Source: Acidobacteriaceae bacterium (lineage in GTDB: Bacteria > Acidobacteriota > Terriglobia > Bryobacterales > Bryobacteraceae). Taken from it: a stretch of 7,082 nucleotides of DNA. Location: positions 1-7,082 of the forward strand of contig JAFAZU010000723.1 in NCBI GenBank assembly GCA_019239585.1, in the 5' to 3' direction. Shown here in pieces: positions 1-6,185 of this stretch (its first letter is position 1; each line of letters starts with the position of its first letter). A program made the translations under genes and the position numbers. The notes beneath the pieces were generated by a model that was not told the DNA's origin, made no database searches, and saw nothing but the letters and a program-made list of their open reading frames with translations.

Positions 1-1413
1 GCTGATAATAATAACGCCCGAAACCTGGCAGTTGTGTTGTTCCGCCGTTTCGGCAAAACCAATGAGGCGGAACACTTGCTGCGTGAGTCCCTGGCGCTTG
101 ATCCGTTAGACGCCTGGGCCTGTCATCTCAGCGGACGTCCCATCCCCGGCGGCAATCAAACTCGCTTTGACTTGGCTTTTGATTACGCCCGTGCGGGGTT
201 GTATGAGGCCGCTATTGAAGTCTTGACCGCAGCCGATACCTTTGTCGAGGACGGCTCCTTGCCGATGGTGCATTACGCGCTCGCCGGCTTTTACATGAAA
301 ACCGGAGATCTGCCGTCCGCGCAGCGCGAGTATCTGGCTGCCGCACAAAGCTCCCCTAATGATTGCTCCCCGCAGCGGTTAGAAGAAATGATGATCCTGG
401 CGCACGCAGTCGCTTTGCAGCCCCATGATGCGCGAGCGCAATACTATCTTGCTAATCTGCTGTACGGTCGCCGTTGCTATGCGGAAGCGCTGGAGTTGTG
501 GGAGGGTTCCGCTCAACTTGACGGATCGTTCGCCACGGTCTGGCGCAATCTGGGCATCGGTTACTACAATGTCCGTGGGGACGCGCCGAAAGCATTGGAA
601 GCTTTCGATAAAGCCGTTGCCATAGATAAAGCCGACGCGCGACTTCTCTATGAGCGCGATCAACTGTGGAAACTTATCGGCTTGCCGCCAGCGCTGCGTT
701 TAAAGGAATTAGAAGAGCGTCAACTTTTGGCAGAATCGCGTGCGGACCTGTCAATCGAGCTAGCGGCGCTTTACAACAACGTGCATCAGCCTTTGAGAGC
801 TTTGGCGTTGCTCTCCGACAGAGGAGGGCTGGCGCTGGAGCAGCATGTCCGTGCTCATCTGAAACTTGGGCGGCAAGCGCTCGGCAGTGGTGATCCTCTG
901 CGCGCTCAGCACTTCTTTGCAGTGGCCTTGCACCCCGGCGGTGCTGACGCTTGCTTCTATTTAGGCGAAGCATATTATGCCGCTAAAGACGTTTCCCTTG
1001 CAAGAAAGTACTGGCACCAAGCCGCCGATTTGCCAACTCAACCGTACTCGGAAACAACGCTTTACAGCGCTCTTGCGCTGGCACGATTAGGTGATCGTTT
1101 CGCGTCACGCAGATTGCTTCGAGAACTTTGGTATTACGGCCGTAAACTTGCTCGTGACAAGTCGCAAAAAGTTGACTACTTTGCCGAGTCCCTGCCAGTG
1201 AATCCGCTGTTTAAGGATGATCTCGCGAAGCGTAGGACAGTGACTGGACTTTTTCTGCAAGCGCAAGCCCGCTTCGGTCTCGGCCAGTACAAACTCGCGC
1301 GTCGTTTGCTCGATCAGATACTGACACTTGATCCAAACCATGGCCGCGCTCTGGATCTCGCCGCTGAGCTGAGCTTGGAACCAAACAGGACGGTTCAGCC
1401 GTCTCAACAGTAG
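1..1413 (+). CDS. TPR-repeat protein, C-terminal part (DUF5107-like), 5' end outside window
   Basis: The reading frame is open from base 1 to the TAG at 1411-1413 (470 codons visible) and already encodes TPR-like sequence before the first possible GTG at 34, so the gene starts upstream of the window. The protein is a chain of tetratricopeptide helices: typical helix-B ends are LALDPLDAWA (about residues 31-40), a central pair with YYLANLLYGRR and WRNLGIGYYNVR, and a final repeat ending LTLDPNHGRALD. From memory, the order of blocks (an LDPLD repeat, a LEEM.IL block, a WRNLGI block, a KVDYF..SLP block, a PLFKDDL block, a last LDPNH repeat) matches the C-terminal half of DUF5107 proteins, where TPRs follow a sugar-binding-like domain. 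TPRs mediate protein-protein contacts; no catalytic motif is visible here. Its stop is 2 nt before the outer-membrane protein start, implying one operon. TPR nature is firm; the DUF5107 assignment is recalled family knowledge, not a search. Confidence 0.85.
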   Translation, partial: ADNNNARNLAVVLFRRFGKTNEAEHLLRESLALDPLDAWACHLSGRPIPGGNQTRFDLAFDYARAGLYEAAIEVLTAADTFVEDGSLPMVHYALAGFYMKTGDLPSAQREYLAAAQSSPNDCSPQRLEEMMILAHAVALQPHDARAQYYLANLLYGRRCYAEALELWEGSAQLDGSFATVWRNLGIGYYNVRGDAPKALEAFDKAVAIDKADARLLYERDQLWKLIGLPPALRLKELEERQLLAESRADLSIELAALYNNVHQPLRALALLSDRGGLALEQHVRAHLKLGRQALGSGDPLRAQHFFAVALHPGGADACFYLGEAYYAAKDVSLARKYWHQAADLPTQPYSETTLYSALALARLGDRFASRRLLRELWYYGRKLARDKSQKVDYFAESLPVNPLFKDDLAKRRTVTGLFLQAQARFGLGQYKLARRLLDQILTLDPNHGRALDLAAELSLEPNRTVQPSQQ

Positions 1414-1415
1414 CA

Positions 1416-1979
1416 ATGCGTACTGTCTTTCTTCGAGGTTTAGTACTTTCTCTTCTGATTTCACCGCTCACCTTTGCGGGCCAGATTTTTTCTGTCGGTG
1501 TGAAAGCCGGAGTGCCGTTTACGGACGCTTTTAATAGTTTCACCAGTGGCTCGTACAACTCTTTTTCCGATGCGAAGAATTATATTGTCGGCCCCATGGT
1601 CGAACTTCATCTTCCTTTGGGTTTGTCGGTTGAAGCCGACGCGCTGTATCGTCCTCTCAGTTTCAAGTCTAGCGCCACGAGCACTGACTTTTCTTCCTGG
1701 GAGTTTCCCATCCTGGCTAAGTATCGCTTTCCTATTCCGCTGGTAAAGCCTTACGTGGAAGCCGGTCCTAGCTTCCGCACCGTAGGCGGACTGTTCGGAG
1801 GCAACTTCTCCAACTCAGGATTTACTGCCGGAGCAGGTATCGAACTCCGGATTGCCCGGTTCCGTATCGGGCCTGAGATTCGCTACACGCATTGGGGCGC
1901 TGACGGGACGAACGCGGCCAATCTAGGATTCAGCTCCAATCAAAACCAAGGCGAGTTCCTGGTTGGCTTCTCGTTTTAG
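1416..1979 (+). CDS. Small outer-membrane beta-barrel protein
   Basis: A 187-residue secreted protein. Residues 1-21 form a classic signal peptide (two early Arg, hydrophobic LVLSLLISPL, probable cleavage at TFA|G). The mature part alternates hydrophobic and polar residues in short strands separated by Gly/Asn/Ser turns: FSVGVKAGVPF, VGPMVELHLPLGLSVEADALY, KPYVEAGPSFRTVGG, FTAGAGIELRI, RIGPEIRYTHWG. It ends in GEFLVGFSF, with the C-terminal Phe expected of the BAM recognition signal. This fits an 8-strand OMP_b-brl / OmpA-like barrel of the kind used as a structural or adhesion protein or small porin; the substrate cannot be told. The ATG at 1416 lies 2 nt after the TPR stop and has no good Shine-Dalgarno, so translation is probably coupled to the upstream gene. 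A small GACGG/CCGTC inverted repeat lies just upstream at 1389-1403. The barrel class is well supported; no specific name is justified. Confidence 0.85.
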   Translation: MRTVFLRGLVLSLLISPLTFAGQIFSVGVKAGVPFTDAFNSFTSGSYNSFSDAKNYIVGPMVELHLPLGLSVEADALYRPLSFKSSATSTDFSSWEFPILAKYRFPIPLVKPYVEAGPSFRTVGGLFGGNFSNSGFTAGAGIELRIARFRIGPEIRYTHWGADGTNAANLGFSSNQNQGEFLVGFSF

Positions 1980-1989
1980 TTGATATTGC

Positions 1990-2415
1990 CTACGTGTTTT
2001 GCTGCTTGCCGATGGCGAGAACAAAGTAAGTGGAGGGCGTGTCGCCTACGTTCTTCCACTCGTGCTTTTCATTCGACATAACGTAAGCAACAGAACCAGG
2101 TCCAATGGTAGTGGCATGCCCTGAAATCGTGACTTGGAGCGTGCCTGTTCGAATCATAATCATCTCTTCGTGTACGTGCGTGTGCGCGAGATGCGGCATC
2201 TGTCCCGGTTGCAGAGTCGTGATGTGCAGATCAATCGGAAAGCCTTCGTGGGTGGTGCCGGTGAAAACCTGCCGCGTTTCGTTCCCGTTCCCCGCGTTCT
2301 TCTTAACGGGCAAGCTTTCAAAGGGATAGCACTTCGACGGCAAAACAGCGCCGCTCTTTTCCGCCGCCCACAGCGCGGACAATAATAAACCGAGTTCTCG
2401 ACGTGAAGTTTCCAT
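1990..2415 (-). CDS. Cupin-domain protein with Tat-like leader
   Basis: A 141-residue single-domain cupin (Cupin_2 type). The N-terminus has a twin-arginine motif, SRREL at residues 4-8, followed by a short hydrophobic run LGLLLSALWAA, consistent with folded export to the periplasm by Tat. Cupin motif 1 is present: G71, H78, H80, E84 and G91 (PHLAHTHVHEEM). Motif 2 is degenerate: G107, H118 and N122 are kept, but the usual Pro and Gly of PxG are Met113 and Asn115. All four classical metal ligands (H78, H80, E84, H118) are therefore present, so a divalent-metal site is likely. The reaction or ligand cannot be inferred; small cupins of this kind may be dioxygenases, isomerases or binding proteins. 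The gene converges on the barrel gene with stops 10 nt apart and no clear terminator between. Its ATG (2413-2415) has only a weak AGG upstream; an AT-rich TATATT/TATTTT element lies about 10-20 nt before it. Confidence 0.85.
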   Translation of the reverse strand: METSRRELGLLLSALWAAEKSGAVLPSKCYPFESLPVKKNAGNGNETRQVFTGTTHEGFPIDLHITTLQPGQMPHLAHTHVHEEMIMIRTGTLQVTISGHATTIGPGSVAYVMSNEKHEWKNVGDTPSTYFVLAIGKQQNT

Positions 2416-2438
2416 ATGTGCCGTACCTAAAATATAAC

Positions 2439-2456
2439 CTTAAAGCAAACTTAAAG
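2439..2456. repeat. Direct repeat CTTAAAG x2 upstream of cupin gene
   Basis: Two exact copies of CTTAAAG, at 2439-2445 and 2450-2456, are separated by CAAA, giving an 11-bp period, about one helical turn. They lie 24-41 bp upstream of the cupin start on the minus strand and just upstream of a TATATT-like -10 candidate (around 2430-2435). This placement would suit a tandem operator, but the sequence is short and AT-rich, so chance is quite possible. Confidence 0.3.
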
Positions 2457-2670
2457 ATCCAAGGGCGCCAGCGGAATTTAGGGCCAGCGCCTCGCCGCAC
2501 ACTTCCAGCCGGATCGCTTTATGAGTGCCGAAAATACGGCTGAGAGGCGTCAAACTGAATTTGGCCCGGTCCATGCAAAAATCGCGGCCTAAGTTGCCGT
2601 AAGTTCCAGGTGCGTTGGCGGTAAAAACGGCAGCATTTAGGTACACCGGCACTCCATTTAGATTCAATTC
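2440..2670 (-). pseudogene. Relic of a TonB-dependent receptor C-terminus
   Basis: Read on the minus strand, this stretch encodes recognisable pieces of the end of an Oar-like TonB-dependent receptor: YLNAAVFTANAPGTYGNLGRD, then LSRIF, then AIRLEVCGEAL. These match in order the NPAAF..QPAGTFGNVGR, LSRIF and WNLEARGDAF blocks of the intact receptor at 2807-6136. Between the first two blocks the open frame is nonsense (FCMDRAKFSLTP), but the neighbouring frame from the T-run at 2577-2581 reads LHGPGQIQFDAS, the expected xRGPGxxxxD block. One missing T and a later compensating shift near the LSRIF codons explain this. The piece lacks any barrel, plug, signal peptide or proper start (TAG at 2695-2697 closes the frame upstream) and ends at TAA 2440-2442. 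The differing residues show it came from a different receptor than the palindromic pair. Confident as receptor-derived; the exact frameshift points are inferred. Confidence 0.75.
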
Positions 2671-2717
2671 GAGTACCTTACCCCTTAGGTTCCACTACTA
2701 AGCCCAACCCCCTCTAT

Positions 2718-2746
2718 TTGCTAGCTCGCATTTTTAGATGTAAACT
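2718..2746 (+). promoter_or_regulatory. Putative sigma-70-type promoter for the receptor gene
   Basis: TTGCTA (2718-2723), a 17-nt spacer and TAAACT (2741-2746) resemble -35 and -10 hexamers, each with 4 of 6 consensus bases and ideal spacing. Transcription would start near 2753 and give a leader of about 54 nt before the ATG at 2807. The relic and cupin run the other way, so the receptor needs its own promoter here. Pattern match only. Confidence 0.35.
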
Positions 2747-2791
2747 CGGCTCAAGCGGACGAAGTGGGTGTCCCATTTTGAGGTTTAGTTC

Positions 2792-2809
2792 GTCACGGAG
2801 GTGACCATG
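2792..2809 (+). promoter_or_regulatory. Strong Shine-Dalgarno deciding the receptor start, in a small hairpin
   Basis: GGAGGTGA at 2797-2804 is an almost perfect anti-16S match and lies 5 nt (from GGAGG) before ATG 2807. It overlaps the in-frame GTG at 2801, which therefore cannot be the start. The site is flanked by a 5-bp inverted repeat, GTCAC (2792-2796) and GTGAC (2801-2805), with GGAG in the loop, so the ribosome site could be partly masked. A second inverted repeat, CCGTGC (2821-2826) and GCACGG (2833-2838), falls in codons 5-11. Confidence 0.7.
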
Positions 2810-5800
2810 TCAGTTTTGGTCCGTGCTCTGAGGCACGGAATATCACGGGTGTGCTTGTGCTCTTTCGCACTCACCCTTTTCCTTGTTCCCAATTGCTATA
2901 CTCAAGCGGTAGCAATTGCGGAAGTGGACGGTCGTGTTACAGACCCGTCCGGCGCGTCTATTGCGGGCGCTCAGGTAAAGATTACGAACGCCGACACGCA
3001 GCAGGTGCGGCAGACGACAACCGATTCGGATGGCCGGTATCAGCTACCGAACCTGCCCGTCGGCAACTATCAGCTCGAGGTGAGCACGAGTGGGTTCAAG
3101 ACCTACGTTCAGCAAGGAATTGTGCTGGAAGTAGGACAGAATATCTCGAACAACGTGACGATGCAGATCGGCGCTGTATCCGAAAGCGTCGAGGTCACCG
3201 CCGCAGCGGCGATGGTGGAAACCAAGGACAATGCCATTTCTCAGGTCATTGATCAGAAGCGCATTGTCGACCTACCTTTAAACGGCAGAAACCCCACGCA
3301 GTTGATCACACTCACTGGCGCGGGAACAACCACGCCTGCCGGCGATCTGACTGGAAGCAAGAACATTGGGGGCTCGAATACCTCGGGAACATTCTCGGTT
3401 GCCGGCGGACAGCCGAATGGGAATAACTACCTGTTGGACGGCGGAGATAACAATGACCCCTTCAGCAACGTGAACTTGCCCCTTCCGTTCCCTGACGCCC
3501 TCCAGGAATTCAGTGTTCAAACGAATGCATTGCCGGCACAGTTCGGATTGCATCCCGGAGCCGCCGTGAACGCGGTCACCCGGTCCGGAACGAATGCCTA
3601 TCACGGCACGTTATTTGAGTTCCTGCGGAATGGTGATTTCAACGCCCGTCAGGAAGGCACACTTGCACGTGACACCCTGAAACGGAATCAGTTCGGCGGT
3701 GTCTTCGGCGGGCGCATCATTCGAGACAAATTATTCTTCTTTGGCGGATATCAAGGGACCCGCCAACGAAGCACTCCGCCGACCACGATCAGTTTTATCC
3801 CGAACCAGACTGTGCTGACGACCGGAAATTTCAGCAAGTACACGTCGCTTACATCGCAAGGCGGATGTTTGACATCGGGCGCTGCACAGACATTGAAAGA
3901 CCCGCGAGGAGGTACTTTCGCAGGAAATGTGATTCCAACAAGCCGGTTCGATCCGGCGTCCGTTGCCCTGGTAACCAAGTACTTACCTTCGACGGCCGAC
4001 CCTTGCGGCCGAATCCAATACGGCGTTCCAGCAAACAATTCTGACGATCAATACATTGGCCGCGTGGACTACTTGCGGAATGAAAAGCACAGCATGTATG
4101 GCCGCTATTACATTTACAATTTCCTCCAGCCGAGCGTCTTTGATGGAGTAAATGCCCTGACCACCACGACTGCCGGCAACGACGAACGCTCGCAGACGGC
4201 CACCTTCGGTGACACATACACCTTCAGCGCGACCAAGCTGAACTCGTTTCACGCGACATTCAATCGCCGTCGCGACAATCGAGGACTTGCGGACAACATG
4301 ATTAGCCCATCAACGCTGGGCATCAACATTAACCAGTTATTGCCGCACTTCTTGCAAGTAACGGTCAGCAATGGATACTTCAGCGTGGGATGCGGAACCT
4401 GTGCTCAAGGATATTTCAATACGAATACCTATCAGGTATCCGATGACTTCACCATCATTCACGAGAAGCACCAATTCCAACTTGGTGTTGACGTACGCCG
4501 GCAACAAATGAATGTGATGAATAACCAGCAGTCAAACGGCCAATTCAACTTCGACGGCAGCGTCAGCGGTAATGCACTGGCTGATTTCATGCTCGGGATT
4601 CAAAATACCTACAATCAAGGCAACCCCAATCCCAACGCGCTGCGGCAAACCGTGTTCGCCGCGTATGTGCAGGACACATATCGGATGAGTCCGCGACTGA
4701 CGCTGAACCTCGGAGTGCGCTGGGAGCCTAATATACCGCCCTTCGACGCACAGGATCGCGGCGGGCAGTTCCAACTGGCCGGCTTTCTGAATAATGTCCA
4801 TAGCACGCAGTACCCAAATGCGCCGGCTGGTGAGTTCTTCGTCCATGATCCTCAAAACAAATATGGCGCGGCTCTCACCAAGAGTCACTGGCTGTCCACT
4901 TCTCCACGAGTTGGCATCGTCTGGGACGTCAATGGAGATGGAAAACAAACCATTCGCACCGCTTTCGCCCTGATGCATGACATTTCAGAGATGTTTTTCC
5001 CGGAGCGGCTAACGACAAATCCTCCGTACGCCTCCTCAGTGACTCTGAACGACGTACCGTTCTCGAACCCGTGGGCAACCTATCCTGGCGGGAACCCATT
5101 TCCGGGTGCTTCGATATTTCCGCTGGCAGGTACTTACGTGAATATCCCACCCAACATGCAGCCGACTTATATGATGCAGTGGAACTTCAGCTATCAGCGT
5201 CAGTTGAGCGCCAACTGGCTGCTGACGCTAAACTATCTGGGCAACGGAACACGGCACATTTGGCTTGCACATGACATCAACCCGGCTATTCCGACTCCAG
5301 TTGTGGTCAACGGAGTACTCCAGGCCCCGAGCACAAGAAACACAAATGCGCGCCGTATCCTGAATAGAATAAATCCTGCTCAGGGCCAGTATTACAGCTC
5401 GATTGTGGAGGGTGATGACGGTGGGATTTCAAACTACCACGGTGTCTTGATTTCCGTGCAGCACCGGTTTGCACAACATTTCACAGTGTTGTCGAACTAC
5501 ACGTGGTCGCACTGCATCAGCGACTACGATTTCTTGGGTGAACTGGCGGGCAACTTGTACCAGAATCCGGGTTATCGGAGGGGTGAGAGAGGAAGCTGCT
5601 ACTTTGACCACCGCCACATTTTCAATACATCGCTCGTTGCGCTCAGCGGTGGCCTCGGTCCAGGTTTCTGGAAAACTCTGACGAGTAACTGGCAGCTTTC
5701 GCCGATCATCACCGCGAGTTCAGGCGCACCGTATACGATCCAAGATGGGGCAGATTTCTCCTTGTCGGGGGCAGGGCAAGATAGGCCCAATCAGGTTCTT

Positions 5801-6136
5801 TCGAACCCGTATCCGGCAAACCAGACCGTCCAACAATGGATTAACCCGGCAGCGTTTAAGATCCAACCCGCCGGGACGTTTGGAAATGTCGGACGCTCCT
5901 CGGTTAATATGCCAGGGCAATGGAACATCGATCTATCACTCAGCCGGATCTTCAAGTTCACTGAGCGGTGGAACTTGGAAGCCCGCGGCGACGCATTTAA
6001 TGTGCTAAACCATGGCAATTGGATGCTGTTCTCAGCAGGCACCACGACTCAGGCGATTACATCCAGCACCTTCGGTCAAATCACCCAGTTCAGCAGCCCC
6101 AGAATTATTCAGCTTTCCATGAAGCTGAATTTCTAG
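2807..6136 (+). CDS. Oar-like TonB-dependent outer-membrane receptor
   Basis: A complete 1109-residue receptor. Residues 1 to about 34 are a signal peptide (Arg-rich start, hydrophobic CLCSFALTLFLVP). Residues about 40-120 are a carboxypeptidase-regulatory-like beta-sandwich (VDGRVTDPSGA, DSDGRYQLPNLPVGNY). The plug follows at about 125-260 with LPLNGRN at 156-162, NGNNYLLDGGDNNDP and NAVTRSGTNAYHG. The rest is the large barrel, with the family marks DVNGDGKQTIR, WSHCISD and RGSCYFDHRHIFN, ending in LSMKLNF with a terminal Phe. Such proteins are energised by TonB-ExbBD and import large or scarce ligands (oligosaccharides, peptides, chelates) across the outer membrane; the substrate here is unknown and no clear TonB box is visible. 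Extra cysteines occur in loops (GCGTCAQ, and the WSHC/RGSC pair). Start ATG 2807 is set by the adjacent GGAGGTGA. No TonB, SusD-like or enzyme partner gene is in the window. The last 298 codons are mirrored by the neighbouring gene. Confidence 0.93.
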   Translation: MSVLVRALRHGISRVCLCSFALTLFLVPNCYTQAVAIAEVDGRVTDPSGASIAGAQVKITNADTQQVRQTTTDSDGRYQLPNLPVGNYQLEVSTSGFKTYVQQGIVLEVGQNISNNVTMQIGAVSESVEVTAAAAMVETKDNAISQVIDQKRIVDLPLNGRNPTQLITLTGAGTTTPAGDLTGSKNIGGSNTSGTFSVAGGQPNGNNYLLDGGDNNDPFSNVNLPLPFPDALQEFSVQTNALPAQFGLHPGAAVNAVTRSGTNAYHGTLFEFLRNGDFNARQEGTLARDTLKRNQFGGVFGGRIIRDKLFFFGGYQGTRQRSTPPTTISFIPNQTVLTTGNFSKYTSLTSQGGCLTSGAAQTLKDPRGGTFAGNVIPTSRFDPASVALVTKYLPSTADPCGRIQYGVPANNSDDQYIGRVDYLRNEKHSMYGRYYIYNFLQPSVFDGVNALTTTTAGNDERSQTATFGDTYTFSATKLNSFHATFNRRRDNRGLADNMISPSTLGININQLLPHFLQVTVSNGYFSVGCGTCAQGYFNTNTYQVSDDFTIIHEKHQFQLGVDVRRQQMNVMNNQQSNGQFNFDGSVSGNALADFMLGIQNTYNQGNPNPNALRQTVFAAYVQDTYRMSPRLTLNLGVRWEPNIPPFDAQDRGGQFQLAGFLNNVHSTQYPNAPAGEFFVHDPQNKYGAALTKSHWLSTSPRVGIVWDVNGDGKQTIRTAFALMHDISEMFFPERLTTNPPYASSVTLNDVPFSNPWATYPGGNPFPGASIFPLAGTYVNIPPNMQPTYMMQWNFSYQRQLSANWLLTLNYLGNGTRHIWLAHDINPAIPTPVVVNGVLQAPSTRNTNARRILNRINPAQGQYYSSIVEGDDGGISNYHGVLISVQHRFAQHFTVLSNYTWSHCISDYDFLGELAGNLYQNPGYRRGERGSCYFDHRHIFNTSLVALSGGLGPGFWKTLTSNWQLSPIITASSGAPYTIQDGADFSLSGAGQDRPNQVLSNPYPANQTVQQWINPAAFKIQPAGTFGNVGRSSVNMPGQWNIDLSLSRIFKFTERWNLEARGDAFNVLNHGNWMLFSAGTTTQAITSSTFGQITQFSSPRIIQLSMKLNF

Positions 6137-6159
6137 TTTGCTTTGGAGCCTGGGGAGCG
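5243..6159 (+). repeat. Left arm of a >1.8-kb near-perfect palindrome
   Basis: Position x pairs with position 12325 minus x throughout. This arm covers the last 298 codons of the receptor gene plus its 23-nt 3' flank. Aligned by eye with the reverse complement of 6166-7082, it has no insertion or deletion and about 66 mismatches in 917 bases (about 93% identity). The 3' flank has two mismatches (6141-region T/C and G/A). The arm begins where the window cuts the other copy, so its real left end lies further into the receptor gene or beyond. Confidence 0.9.
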
Positions 6160-6185
6160 GTCCGTCGCTCCCCAGGCTCTAAAGC
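6140..6185. terminator. 20-bp-stem hairpin between convergent genes
   Basis: Left stem 6140-6159 (GCTTTGGAGCCTGGGGAGCG) pairs with right stem 6166-6185 in 20 continuous pairs with a single G-T wobble (6145/6180), around the 6-nt loop GTCCGT at 6160-6165. It lies 3 nt past the receptor stop at 6136 and 3 nt past the stop of the minus-strand gene at 6189, so it can act in both directions. Neither strand has a U-run after the stem, so it is not a canonical intrinsic terminator; it may instead mark and protect 3' ends. It is also the exact centre of the long palindrome. Confidence 0.6.

Noticed and set aside
1389..1403. GACGG-TTCAG-CCGTC hairpin as a terminator between the TPR and barrel genes
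   Set aside because: A 5-bp stem inside the end of the TPR coding region with no U-run and a gene starting 13 nt later is too weak to call.
1105..1558. Antisense frames of 115-119 codons under the TPR and barrel genes
   Set aside because: Basic, low-complexity translations without domain pattern or ribosome sites, opposite well-supported coding sequence on the plus strand.
1980..1989. Terminator between the convergent barrel and cupin genes
   Set aside because: Only 10 nt separate the stops, and no inverted repeat or T-run is visible there.
3278..5150. Several 73-148-codon antisense frames within the receptor gene (e.g. 4532-4978, 3849-4217)
   Set aside because: They lie fully inside a clear receptor gene with continuous family motifs; the frames show no recognisable protein features.
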